NCBI RefSeq assembly: GCF_001293565.1
Contig: NZ_JXMU01000001.1
Span: forward strand, 265,476 to 329,475
DNA from: Ahrensia marina
GTDB lineage: Bacteria; Pseudomonadota; Alphaproteobacteria; Rhizobiales; Rhizobiaceae
Length of the DNA: 64,000 bases
Direction: 5' to 3'
Shown piece after piece: positions 19,352 to 26,603 of the stretch. Made by a program: the position numbers and the translations under genes. Numbering within the stretch: position 1 is the stretch's first letter; every line of letters starts with the position of its first letter. The notes below the pieces were generated by a model that worked only from the letters and a program-made list of their open reading frames with translations, searched no databases and had not been told where the DNA came from.

Positions 19352-20098
19352 TTACATACTGCAATAGGCCTTTTTGCGTTGGCGAATATCAAAGTGGAAA
19401 TGATCGTGGTGGTCGCGGTCTCCCGGTCCAAGCACCGTACCAAAACGGTGACACGCCTGTCCGCGGACAGACTTCAGGAAGCTTTTCTCCCGCCATGCGA
19501 AAAAGGCAGGCTTGGCTACTTTAATCACACGGCCGTTTTTCAGCTTGAACGCACCGATATCCACCGCATTGCCTTTGGAATGTTCGGACCATTTGTCTGT
19601 GCGGGCGATCTGCCGGCATGAGTAAGACGACATCTGCCTGATCTCAGCAATGCCTGAAAGATAGCGCGCCCGCGCGGCTGGTCCCGCATCACGCTGAAGC
19701 CACTGGGCCATCGAAAGCGCTGCCTGACAGTTCAGTTTCGCGGCGGGTTTCAGCGCAACACCGCGCGCAAGACCGCTCACCTCAACAGGATATTTAATGC
19801 CGCAACTCGGGCTGTCGTAAATTTCCGGAATATCAATAAACGTCACACCCATGCGCTTCAGCGTGGCACGGCACTGCCGTTCTTCAGCCGGTAAACCGGC
19901 ATCCTGCCTGTTGCCGAAACCCGGAATCCCCAGACGCGGAAAGGAAAACACTGAGCTGGTCTTTGTTGACTGGTCAATGCCGGAGCTTGGTGTTGGAACA
20001 CCGTCCACCCAACTTGCACCGGTCCCGCAGGCAGCGATAATTCCTGACGTGATAATCAAAGTGAAGAAAGTCACACTTTTTTTGCGTGGCAAAGGCAT
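19352..20098 (-). CDS. Extensin-like family lipoprotein (M15/LAS-like peptidase fold)
   Basis: A 248-residue predicted lipoprotein: the lipobox IIAAC follows a short signal sequence. The C-terminal Extensin-like_C domain carries SEHSKGNAVDIGA and DHHDHFHFDI, which together supply the zinc-binding His/Asp set of LAS/M15 D,D-peptidases, as well as several cysteines. A role in peptidoglycan peptide trimming is inferred from fold. ATG 20098 gives a normal signal sequence; ATG 20113 is an alternative adding five residues. A 17-base palindrome lies just upstream. Confidence 0.85.
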   Translation of the reverse strand: MPLPRKKSVTFFTLIITSGIIAACGTGASWVDGVPTPSSGIDQSTKTSSVFSFPRLGIPGFGNRQDAGLPAEERQCRATLKRMGVTFIDIPEIYDSPSCGIKYPVEVSGLARGVALKPAAKLNCQAALSMAQWLQRDAGPAARARYLSGIAEIRQMSSYSCRQIARTDKWSEHSKGNAVDIGAFKLKNGRVIKVAKPAFFAWREKSFLKSVRGQACHRFGTVLGPGDRDHHDHFHFDIRQRKKAYCSM

Positions 20099-20119
20099 AA
20101 TTGCTTCATCCATTCGGTT

Positions 20120-20136
20120 TTAGGCAATCTGCCTAA
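20120..20136. promoter_or_regulatory. Palindrome upstream of the extensin-like gene
   Basis: TTAGGCA, three bases, TGCCTAA: a perfect 7-bp inverted repeat 22 bases before the extensin-like start. It could bind a dimeric regulator or be part of the promoter. Confidence 0.35.
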
Positions 20137-20216
20137 TGTGAGTCCCCGAATGGAATTGTATGGTCTGTTGGTGAACGGCCCGTGAGCAAACGTGGTAAAT
20201 AAAATCTTATGAATCC

Positions 20217-20240
20217 AAAAAGGGGCCATAAGGCCCCTTT
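20217..20240 (-). terminator. Rho-independent terminator of the SnoaL gene
   Basis: On the minus strand AAAGGGGCC, loop TTAT, GGCCCCTTT with the T-run extending to TTTTT. It lies 34 bases past the SnoaL-like stop and closes the peroxiredoxin transcript. Confidence 0.85.
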
Positions 20241-20273
20241 GCAACAAAATCTTTGTAATAATTATTAGGCCAG

Positions 20274-20672
20274 CTATGCAGCCTCAAGATCCGGTCGGCT
20301 GAAATTGACCTCACGTGTGACCTGCCAGCGACCGTCTTCGAATACAAAATCTATGCTGAGATCAATCATTCTTTTTGGCCCGCCGACAGGTATCTTTCTG
20401 GAAATGAGAACGTGACCGCGATCACCCGTCACAGTGAGGCTGTGAATCTTGGCCCACAAATGATCTTCCGGATTTTTGTCTTTGAATGTTTCTTGGAGCA
20501 GTTCCATAAAGCCCAGCTTTTCCAGTGTCATTAATTGCCCGTCAATACTGAGGTCCATAACGACAATATCATCGTGGTAAATTTCATCGAGCTTATCCAT
20601 GTTCGCGCTCACGCCGGCCTGCATCAATTCTTCAATTCGCGCGCGCAATGCTGCTTCTGTCTTATCTGTCAT
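20274..20672 (-). CDS. SnoaL/NTF2-like fold protein
   Basis: A 132-residue protein with an NTF2-like cone fold pattern: an N-terminal helix pair, then DIVVMDLSIDGQLMTLEKL, and a closing strand (FVFEDGRWQVTREVNF). Such proteins are small hydrolases, isomerases or binding proteins; no catalytic set is clear here. It lies 17 bases after the peroxiredoxin gene in the same operon. The shared C-terminal motif FSRPDLE also occurs in the peroxiredoxin, an odd but short similarity. Confidence 0.75.
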   Translation of the reverse strand: MTDKTEAALRARIEELMQAGVSANMDKLDEIYHDDIVVMDLSIDGQLMTLEKLGFMELLQETFKDKNPEDHLWAKIHSLTVTGDRGHVLISRKIPVGGPKRMIDLSIDFVFEDGRWQVTREVNFSRPDLEAA

Positions 20673-20689
20673 AGTCTTTCCCTGTTAGA

Positions 20690-21223
20690 TTAAACGTAAG
20701 TGCCGTTGATCGGGGCTTCTTTCATTGGTCCACGGCGGAAACCAATTCCTTTCGCAATCCATTCAAGATCCGGTCGCGAAAAAGGGACATTCGAAATATC
20801 AATGATCTGCACAATGCCATCCTGGTCGATGACGAATAGTCCAGGCTCGGCAAATGGCTTTTCAACGTCAACGCCATTGCGGGGGCCGGAAATATACAGG
20901 CCCATTTCTTCAATTTGCGGAATTGTAAGGCCATAGCCAACGTCAAACGCCGGACGGACTTCACGCATTTGAGCGGAGGCCCTATCTTCGCTGTCTGCAC
21001 TGACAGCAACAACATCAACACCCAGTTCGTTTAATGCGGGCAAAACACTGTTTAGTTCCTGAAGATATTTTGTGCACAAAGGACAGTGCTTGCCCCGATA
21101 AACAACCACAAGCATCCAGTCATAATTGCCAGATGGTGTCGGCAGCGCGCGGCGCCCGCCGTTAAGCATAGGAATTTCGATAGCCGGAAACACCGCCCCG
21201 GCTGCAAGTTTTCTACTAGTCAT
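20690..21223 (-). CDS. Peroxiredoxin-like protein (AhpC/TSA redoxin)
   Basis: A 177-residue thioredoxin-fold peroxiredoxin. The active site is HCPLC (Cys47 and Cys50), a CxxC arrangement where the first cysteine would be the peroxidatic one; the usual PxxxT context is changed to YRGKHCPLC. The rest matches the redoxin family (VVAVSADSEDRA, LFVIDQDGIVQ). It likely reduces peroxides or disulfides in the cytoplasm. First gene of a two-gene operon divergent from a TetR regulator with shared operator-like repeats, so repression by that TetR protein is likely. Confidence 0.88.
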   Translation of the reverse strand: MTSRKLAAGAVFPAIEIPMLNGGRRALPTPSGNYDWMLVVVYRGKHCPLCTKYLQELNSVLPALNELGVDVVAVSADSEDRASAQMREVRPAFDVGYGLTIPQIEEMGLYISGPRNGVDVEKPFAEPGLFVIDQDGIVQIIDISNVPFSRPDLEWIAKGIGFRRGPMKEAPINGTYV

Positions 21224-21238
21224 TTTAATCTTTCTGCT

Positions 21239-21260
21239 TTATGTATGGATCGTTACATAA
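21239..21260. promoter_or_regulatory. TetR operator candidate, copy 1
   Basis: TTATGTA, eight bases, TACATAA: a perfect inverted repeat in the 70-base gap between the divergent peroxiredoxin and TetR genes. Its right part (TGGATCGTTACATAA) recurs 48 bases away with three changes. Size and place fit a TetR dimer site. Confidence 0.6.
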
Positions 21261-21287
21261 ATAAGAAAAACACTAGCCGTCAAGAGA

Positions 21288-21307
21288 TATATATTGATCG
21301 ATACAAA
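21288..21307. promoter_or_regulatory. TetR operator candidate, copy 2, over the TetR start
   Basis: An imperfect copy of the upstream palindrome (TTGATCGATACAAAA at 21294-21308), covering the TTG start codon of the TetR gene. Binding here would block translation initiation sites and transcription, which fits autorepression. Confidence 0.45.
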
Positions 21308-21902
21308 AAAAATTGGTCGCCCAAGAAAATTTGATTATGGCACTGCTTTAATCAAAGCCATGTCCGTCTTTTGGGCAAAAGGGTATGAAGGCGCTTCCCT
21401 GCGCGATTTAACAGGGGCTATGGGCATAACTGGACCAAGCCTTTATGCGACCTATGGAGACAAGCGCGAACTCTATTTAAAAGCGATTGATCACTATTGC
21501 GAAGCTGATGCTTGCGCTCCGCTCGTTGCTTTGGAAGAAGCAGAAAACATTGAAGAAGCGCTTCAAGCCTTCCTTCTAGAGGTTATTCACTCTGCAACTG
21601 ACCACGAAAGCGGCGCCAAGGGATGTTTTTTGGCATCCAGCGTTGCAACATCGATTGGGCAGGTCGACGGTGTTGATAGCCGCGTTCAGGCAGCCGTTGT
21701 TCACGCGGAAGAGAAAATAGAAGCACGCTTTCAGGCTGAAATAGACAAGGGAAACCTGCCAAAGCATTTTCCCGCAAAAGAACGTGCATCATTGTTGTTT
21801 GATATTAGGCAAGGCTACATGTTCCGCGGCCGTGTCGGTGTTGATAAGGAAAAGATGCAGAACGAAGTGTCCGGCCGCGTTAAAATGCTGCTGGCTTGCT
21901 AA
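21294..21902 (+). CDS. TetR/AcrR-family transcriptional regulator
   Basis: A 202-residue repressor. The N-terminal helix-turn-helix (about residues 9-55) has the family pattern GRPRKFD, ASLRDLTGAMGITGPSLYATYGDKRELY. The ligand domain contains cysteines (Cys78, Cys94 region, and a C-terminal Cys) that could sense redox state, which would suit its peroxiredoxin neighbour. The best start is TTG 21294, eight bases after AAGAG; no ATG is available before the conserved HTH. Divergent from the peroxiredoxin/SnoaL operon, with two operator-like repeats. Confidence 0.88.
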   Translation: MIDTKKIGRPRKFDYGTALIKAMSVFWAKGYEGASLRDLTGAMGITGPSLYATYGDKRELYLKAIDHYCEADACAPLVALEEAENIEEALQAFLLEVIHSATDHESGAKGCFLASSVATSIGQVDGVDSRVQAAVVHAEEKIEARFQAEIDKGNLPKHFPAKERASLLFDIRQGYMFRGRVGVDKEKMQNEVSGRVKMLLAC

Positions 21903-21961
21903 TTCAAGCAGTCAGTGCATTCAATGCGGCCGTTACAATACTTGCGGGTGTCAAATATGGT

Positions 21962-22435
21962 TTATTCGACCAGCGAAGCTGTCTGTAGATATTCATCCGG
22001 TGTCTGCAGGCTGGCTAGAGCGCGCAATGTGTAGCTTGTCGTGACATTCCAGTCATTAAGCTGGACATTACGGGCATCGATGACAATTTCCTCGTTCAGA
22101 CGACCTTCACCGCCCGGCGTGACAAACAGTGTTTCAATCTCGCCATTCGGGGCCATAACGGCATCAGAAACATAACCGGCAATTTGGTTGTCGGCTGTTT
22201 TAACAGTCATGCCCATCCAAGCATCGTTGAGCGGATGCTCTTCGATCATGGCTTCATCGAAGCTTTCAGAATAAGCACTTTCGCCTTCCACAGCATAAGC
22301 GTTGGATAAATCGTCCGCATTTGCAAGGCTGATGGATCCGGCGACAAATACGCTTGATACCAATGCCGCCTTGAGCAGTGCGACCATGCCTGTTGCAGGA
22401 TTTGCGATTTTAGCGATTTTAAGGTCTGTAAACAT
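21962..22435 (-). CDS. PRC-barrel-like exported protein
   Basis: Secreted protein of about 157 residues. After a signal peptide (hydrophobic VALLKAALVSSVFVAGSISLA, cleavage near NA-DD) comes an acidic stretch and a PRC-barrel-like unit (WMGMTVKTADNQIAGYVSDAVMAPNGEIETLF). Function unknown; PRC-barrel proteins bind RNA or act in surface and photosynthetic complexes. The start is unsettled: ATG 22435, ATG 22387 and ATG 22546 are all in frame; 22435 gives a plausible signal peptide. It stands alone on the minus strand, divergent from the metallopeptidase gene. Confidence 0.65.
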   Translation of the reverse strand: MFTDLKIAKIANPATGMVALLKAALVSSVFVAGSISLANADDLSNAYAVEGESAYSESFDEAMIEEHPLNDAWMGMTVKTADNQIAGYVSDAVMAPNGEIETLFVTPGGEGRLNEEIVIDARNVQLNDWNVTTSYTLRALASLQTPDEYLQTASLVE

Positions 22436-22575
22436 CCTCTTATCCAATTCTTGTTCGCTCACTTCTGCGTTGAGCTTGCTGAATTTGTTCACGGCTACCG
22501 CCGCTTTCTTGATATATAAGCGCGCGAACCCCCATATTGGTTCCATAACAACCCGTTAAGATTTAAGGTGGTGCA

Positions 22576-23262
22576 ATGGTTTTGATTGCCGGAATCGGCT
22601 TTTTGCTTGTGTTAGCAGCGGTTTACGCGCCCCAATACTGGGTCAGGCACACAATGGAAAAACACAGCCAACCGCGCCCCGACTTCCCCGGCACCGGCGG
22701 TGAACTGGCCCGCCATCTGCTTGAAACATTCAAGATCGAAGGTGTAGGCGTTGAAGAAACCGATAGCGGTGACCACTACGATCCCGAAAACCGTGTTGTG
22801 CGCCTGTCAGCAAACAATTTTCATGAACCAAGCCTGACAGCGGTCGCTGTAGCGGCGCATGAAGTGGGTCATGCTATTCAACACCATCGCGACGAACGCG
22901 GGCTGAAAACCCGGCACATGCTTGTCAGCGTGGCGATGGTCACCGATAAAATTGCGGGGATTTTCTTTCTGGCTGCGCCGGTACTCTTTGTCATAGTGCG
23001 TTCGCCTGCCGCAATTTATGCCATGATCGCGCTCGGCATCATGCTTTTGGCGGTGCGGGTTCTGGTTCATTTCTTCACCTTGCCGGTCGAATATGATGCC
23101 AGCTTTAACAAGGCGCTGCCAATTTTAAAGGAAGGCGGTTATTTGCAGGAAAATGATCTGGCAGCCGCTCGCTCTGTATTAAAAGCGGCTGCCCTGACTT
23201 ATGTTGCCGGTGCATTAATGAGCCTGTTGAACCTAGCCCGATGGATCAGGCTTTTACGGTAA
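22576..23262 (+). CDS. YugP-family zinc metallopeptidase
   Basis: A 228-residue membrane metallopeptidase. The HEVGH zinc motif is at residues 95-99 (AAHEVGHAIQHH), preceded by an N-terminal transmembrane helix and followed by two or three more; EYDAS (about 176) supplies the third ligand (Glu) as usual in YugP. Length fits the family (about 225-235). Substrates are unknown. Convergent with msrB, with adjacent stops (no gap). Confidence 0.9.
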   Translation: MVLIAGIGFLLVLAAVYAPQYWVRHTMEKHSQPRPDFPGTGGELARHLLETFKIEGVGVEETDSGDHYDPENRVVRLSANNFHEPSLTAVAVAAHEVGHAIQHHRDERGLKTRHMLVSVAMVTDKIAGIFFLAAPVLFVIVRSPAAIYAMIALGIMLLAVRVLVHFFTLPVEYDASFNKALPILKEGGYLQENDLAAARSVLKAAALTYVAGALMSLLNLARWIRLLR

Positions 23263-23775
23263 TCAGGCAGGCTTAAATGTAAGCGCCAGACCGTTTAAAC
23301 AATGGCGCAAACCTGTCGGCTCCGGCCCATCCTCAAAAATGTGCCCCAAATGACCGCCACAGCGGCGGCAATGCACTTCGGTGCGTGTAGAGAAGAAGGT
23401 ATTGTCCTCCTTGGTGCGCACGGCATCGTCAATATTGTCATAAAAGCTCGGCCACCCCGTCCCGCTTTTAAACTTCGTCTCGGACGCATAAACAGGTAAG
23501 TCACAGCCACGGCAGTGGAATGTGCCGTCACGCTTCTCGTCATTAAGCGGACTCGTGAATGCGCGTTCTGTATCTTCCTCACGAAGCACCGCAAATTCGG
23601 CGTCTGATAGTATTGCGCGCCATTCTTCCGGCGTTTTGGTGATTTCGTACGTCATATCGCCAGCCTCTGGCGGATAAGGCCCTTTTGCAGCCCGTGTCGG
23701 AGCAACTCCCGCGCCGAGCAAGGCAATATTGGCACCAAAAATAGAGCTATATTTTAGAAAGCTTCTGCGTTGCAT
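23263..23775 (-). CDS. msrB: Peptide-methionine (R)-S-oxide reductase MsrB, Tat-exported type
   Basis: Repairs oxidised methionine in proteins. The 170-residue protein starts with a twin-arginine leader (RRSFLK at residues 3-8, hydrophobic core, cleavage near TRA-AKG), so it probably acts in the periplasm. Zinc cysteines Cys88/Cys91 and Cys136/Cys139 and the catalytic Cys159 (GLRHCLN) are all present; GTGWPSF and HLGHIF are typical. Upstream (23802-23829) sits a GAAACT-N16-CGTTAT promoter shared with the fasciclin genes, placing it in the ECF sigma regulon. Confidence 0.95.
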   Translation of the reverse strand: MQRRSFLKYSSIFGANIALLGAGVAPTRAAKGPYPPEAGDMTYEITKTPEEWRAILSDAEFAVLREEDTERAFTSPLNDEKRDGTFHCRGCDLPVYASETKFKSGTGWPSFYDNIDDAVRTKEDNTFFSTRTEVHCRRCGGHLGHIFEDGPEPTGLRHCLNGLALTFKPA

Positions 23776-23801
23776 ATCGGTCTCCTCATTTATCTATCTT
23801 T

Positions 23802-23829
23802 ATAACGTTTGCGACTGACCTAAAGTTTC
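23802..23829 (-). promoter_or_regulatory. ECF-type promoter of msrB
   Basis: Minus-strand GAAACT at 23829-23824, a 16-base spacer, and CGTTAT at 23807-23802, 27 bases before the msrB start. Same layout as three other promoters in this locus. Confidence 0.6.
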
Positions 23830-23837
23830 GCTCAAAC

Positions 23838-23873
23838 CCAAAAAGCCCCCAGCCTTGACGGCCGAGGGCTTTC
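23838..23873 (-). terminator. Rho-independent terminator of fasciclin gene 1
   Basis: Minus-strand AAAGCCC, GC-rich loop region, GGGCTTTTT. It lies 47 bases past the fasciclin stop and ends just before the msrB promoter. Confidence 0.75.
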
Positions 23874-23919
23874 TTCAATGCCGCGAGAAATCATTTCAGA
23901 CGGCATGTTTAAAGTGCAG

Positions 23920-24471
23920 TTAGCCCGCAGGCAGAAGCACTTTGTCGATCACATGAATAACGCCGTTTGACTGATCAACATCAGCGATTGTGACAGTGGC
24001 AACATTGCCTTTACCGTCTTCAATCATGATTTTGTCGCCTTCGTATTTGGCTGTAAATTCACATCCGCCAACGGTTTTGACAGGGTGTGCACCGCCGTCA
24101 TCATCAACCATTTTCGTAATATCTTTTGACATCGCATCAGCAGCAACCACATGGCATGTCAGAATTTTGGCAAGCTGGTCTTTGTTTTCAGGCTTGAGCA
24201 AAGTCTCAACCGTACCTTCTGGAAGCGCAGCAAATGCATCATTTGTAGGGGCAAACACTGTGAACGGGCCTTCGCCGGACAGTGTTTCAACAAGATCGGC
24301 AGCTTTAACAGCAGCAACCAGTGTTGTGTGGTCTTTTGAGTTAACAGCATTTTCAATGATGTTTTTGTCTTCGAACATTGGCGCGCCGCCAACTTCCGGG
24401 TTCATCGCGAATGCTGTGCCGGCTGTCATTGCAGTAACTACGGATGCTGTAAGAAATTTCTTGATGTTCAT
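23920..24471 (-). CDS. Fasciclin-domain secreted protein 1
   Basis: Exported protein of 183 residues: signal peptide cleaved near AFA-MNP (residue 22), then one FAS1 domain with H1 (FTVFAPTNDAF) and H2 (NGVIHVIDKVLLP) boxes. Two cysteines (LTCHVV and GGCEF) absent from its paralog could form a disulfide. FAS1 proteins act in adhesion or at the cell surface. The mature N-terminus is almost the same as that of the next gene, showing duplication. A GAAACT-N15-CGTTAC promoter precedes it and its own terminator follows. Confidence 0.94.
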   Translation of the reverse strand: MNIKKFLTASVVTAMTAGTAFAMNPEVGGAPMFEDKNIIENAVNSKDHTTLVAAVKAADLVETLSGEGPFTVFAPTNDAFAALPEGTVETLLKPENKDQLAKILTCHVVAADAMSKDITKMVDDDGGAHPVKTVGGCEFTAKYEGDKIMIEDGKGNVATVTIADVDQSNGVIHVIDKVLLPAG

Positions 24472-24540
24472 GGGATAATCTCCTTGTTAAAAAACGCTGG
24501 TCGGAAATTGGTAAATCCGTCTCCTCCATCCAGCACCTAT

Positions 24541-24567
24541 GTAACGAAATCCCGCCCAATAAGTTTC
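24541..24567 (-). promoter_or_regulatory. ECF-type promoter of fasciclin gene 1
   Basis: Minus-strand TGAAACTTATTG box (GAAACT at 24567-24562), 15-base spacer, CGTTAC at 24546-24541, some 70 bases before the start codon. Confidence 0.65.
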
Positions 24568-24597
24568 AAAATAAGCAAATTATTTCAATATCTTATA

Positions 24598-24630
24598 TAA
24601 AAAATCCCTCTGCCATTTCTGACAGAGGGA
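24598..24630 (-). terminator. Rho-independent terminator of fasciclin gene 2
   Basis: Minus-strand TCCCTCTG, ten-base loop, CAGAGGGA followed by TTTTTT. It lies 77 bases past the stop of fasciclin gene 2 and just before the promoter of fasciclin gene 1. Confidence 0.85.
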
Positions 24631-24706
24631 CGCCCCCTCGGCCTCGCTCAGAAGGGATGAAGAGCGGGACCGAAATTGGCCTTTTAGCAGTGTAAAGTCG
24701 CCTTTA

Positions 24707-25261
24707 TTATTTCGGCAACAGAACGTCATCAACCACGTGGATCACACCATTTGATTGATTAACGTCAGCGATTGTTACTTTTGAAGCACCGCCGCTTTCG
24801 TCAAAGATGTAAAGATTGCTGCCTTTGATTACTGCAGTCAGCGCATCGCCTGACACTGCAACCATATTATAACGGCCGCCATTTGCCTGTGCTTTGGCCA
24901 TCAAGTCCGCGCCGGACAGTTTGCCGGAAACAACATGTGCCGTCAGAACTTTTGTCAAAGTGTCTTTGTTTTCAGGCTTTAGAAGTGTGTCGACAGTGCC
25001 TGCTGGCAATTCCTCAAAGCCGGCATTAACAGGTGCAAACACGGTGAATGGACCAGGGGATTGCAGAGTTTCAACAAGTCCGGCAGCTTTTACGGCTGCG
25101 ACCAATGTTGTGTGATCTTTTGAGTTTACGGCATTTTCAACAATGTTCTTGTCTTCGAACATCGGCGCACCGCCAACTTCAGGGTTCATCGCCATTGCAG
25201 TTGAGGCGGATGCTGCGACAACGAGAGCCGCAAGGGTTGTTTTTACTGTTGTGAATGTCAT
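24707..25261 (-). CDS. Fasciclin-domain secreted protein 2
   Basis: Secreted 184-residue protein with a signal peptide (cleavage near AMA-MNP) and one FAS1 domain (FTVFAPVNAGF; NGVIHVVDDVLLP). The first 38 or so mature residues differ from fasciclin protein 1 at only two positions, while the second half has diverged and lacks cysteines. ATG 25261 is supported by GGAGGA; the in-frame ATG at 25282 would lack this. Own promoter and terminator, so it is a separate unit in the same probable regulon. Confidence 0.94.
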   Translation of the reverse strand: MTFTTVKTTLAALVVAASASTAMAMNPEVGGAPMFEDKNIVENAVNSKDHTTLVAAVKAAGLVETLQSPGPFTVFAPVNAGFEELPAGTVDTLLKPENKDTLTKVLTAHVVSGKLSGADLMAKAQANGGRYNMVAVSGDALTAVIKGSNLYIFDESGGASKVTIADVNQSNGVIHVVDDVLLPK

Positions 25262-25304
25262 TTCTAGCTCCTCCAAAATCATGCTTCATGCATGTTCAGG
25301 AGTA

Positions 25305-25332
25305 GTTACGCGGCGCCATCACAATTAGTTTC
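25305..25332 (-). promoter_or_regulatory. ECF-type promoter of fasciclin gene 2
   Basis: Minus-strand TGAAACTAATTG box (GAAACT at 25332-25327), 16-base spacer, CGTAAC at 25310-25305, 44 bases before the start codon. Confidence 0.65.
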
Positions 25333-25342
25333 AGCAAAACAC

Positions 25343-25370
25343 AAAAAAACCGCCGGAAAGTTTCCGGCGG
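25343..25370 (-). terminator. Rho-independent terminator of the DUF7282-like gene
   Basis: Minus-strand CCGCCGGAA, two to four-base loop, TTCCGGCGG followed by seven T residues; 34 bases past the stop. Confidence 0.88.
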
Positions 25371-25403
25371 CCTCAATATATTGAATTTACGAATGAAATT
25401 CAG

Positions 25404-25826
25404 TTATTTGGCGCTCACAACAGTCATAACCAACTTGTCGTCAACCTTGATCGGGCCGTCTTCTTTAGCGCCGAGTGTATATTCAAAAACACCGGTTTTC
25501 ATGCCGCCTTGTTCAGAGTGAACCATTAGCATCAGTTTGTCGCCGGATGCCACTTCCTCTGTTAAAATAGCGGTCACATCCATGTTCATGCCTTCTTTAA
25601 TAGGCGCATGACCAACAACCGGACCAGGCTTCATGGTGTCGTCTGTACGGTGAACAACAAGCCAGCCGTTTTCACCGGCTGTGATTTCTGATGCTGTGAC
25701 TGTACCGCCGGACACATCCTGGTCTTCAGCTTTTACGCCTAGTGAAGCATGAGCAGCAGCAAATGCACCTGTAGCAATCGTAGCGGATGCGATTGTCGCA
25801 GTAATCAGTGTTGTAAATTTCGTCAT
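25404..25826 (-). CDS. DUF7282-like secreted protein
   Basis: A 140-residue protein with a signal peptide (cleavage near AFA-AAH) and one beta-sandwich-like domain: VKAEDQDVSGGTVTASEITAGENGWLVVH, then PGPVVGHAPI and KLMLMVHSEQGG. The pattern agrees with DUF7282, a surface domain best known from archaeal proteins; I assign it from memory of the pattern. Function unknown. Its promoter has the same GAAACT/CGTGAT layout as the fasciclin and msrB promoters. It lies between the sigma/anti-sigma genes and the fasciclin genes. Confidence 0.75.
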   Translation of the reverse strand: MTKFTTLITATIASATIATGAFAAAHASLGVKAEDQDVSGGTVTASEITAGENGWLVVHRTDDTMKPGPVVGHAPIKEGMNMDVTAILTEEVASGDKLMLMVHSEQGGMKTGVFEYTLGAKEDGPIKVDDKLVMTVVSAK

Positions 25827-25855
25827 TAGAATCTCCCTTTTTGAGTGATGGTCTA

Positions 25856-25883
25856 ATCACGGGAGCACACGACAATAAGTTTC
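25856..25883 (-). promoter_or_regulatory. ECF-type promoter of the DUF7282-like gene
   Basis: Minus-strand TGAAACTTATTG box (GAAACT at 25883-25878), 16-base spacer, CGTGAT at 25861-25856, 29 bases before the start codon. Confidence 0.62.
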
Positions 25884-25895
25884 ACTTTTTTACAA

Positions 25896-26603
25896 TTAAA
25901 TTTGTTGGACCGGTCCGGCAGCCAGAACAGCGCCTGTCGGCTTGCCTGACGGCGAACCACCCTCCGGCTCATCAGTGATTGCTAATACGGCCTCAGAAGA
26001 CATTGCCGCTTGCAGCTCTTCAGGCACGTCCACTTCATAAATATCATCTGTCGGCAAAACGCCCATAGACACAGGGTCTTCTGATCCGGCAATGATCCAC
26101 AGCTCGAAATCACGGTTTTGAGCCGCTTCACCGGCCGTCCGTTTCAAGCGTAGTTTCTTTGCGTCATCATCATAGTAGGCAACAAGGCGCAGATCCGAAT
26201 CTTCACCGGCCATTTGTGCCACAAATACATTGCCAGAAGCAGGTTGCTGCGGCGCGATAACATTGTTGGCATAAAGTCCGCCGACAACGATAAGACCCGC
26301 AAGCGATGCGATTGACAGGCCCCGCCAGAAACCAAGCGAGCTCCATATGCTTGCATTGCTGCTGGATGAGGTGAACAAACGCTCTTCAACCTTACGCAAT
26401 ACCGAGGCAGGCGCTTCAACAGGCTCGACTTCGTCAACCAAGGTCACAAATTGCGAGTTCCACCACGCAACACGATTGCGCAAACCGGCTTCGGCGACGA
26501 TACGCTTTTCCAATGAAATGCGCTCGCCATGAGGAAGCGTGCCAAGCGCATACTCTGCGGCCAGCATCTCGTCCTTCTTATCTATGGTCAATTGCGAACT
26601 CAT
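25896..26603 (-). CDS. RskA-type anti-sigma factor
   Basis: A 235-residue single-pass membrane protein. The cytoplasmic N-terminal part (about 1-90: LAAEYALGTLPHGER) is the sigma-binding region of RskA/ChrR-like anti-sigma factors; one transmembrane helix follows (about 93-115, LSIASLAGLIVVGGLYA), then a periplasmic RskA domain (DFELWIIAGSEDPVSMGVLP). I place the start at ATG 26603, whose ATGA overlaps the sigma stop. It should hold the sigma factor inactive until a periplasmic signal triggers release, by analogy with M. tuberculosis RskA. Confidence 0.92.
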   Translation of the reverse strand: MSSQLTIDKKDEMLAAEYALGTLPHGERISLEKRIVAEAGLRNRVAWWNSQFVTLVDEVEPVEAPASVLRKVEERLFTSSSSNASIWSSLGFWRGLSIASLAGLIVVGGLYANNVIAPQQPASGNVFVAQMAGEDSDLRLVAYYDDDAKKLRLKRTAGEAAQNRDFELWIIAGSEDPVSMGVLPTDDIYEVDVPEELQAAMSSEAVLAITDEPEGGSPSGKPTGAVLAAGPVQQI

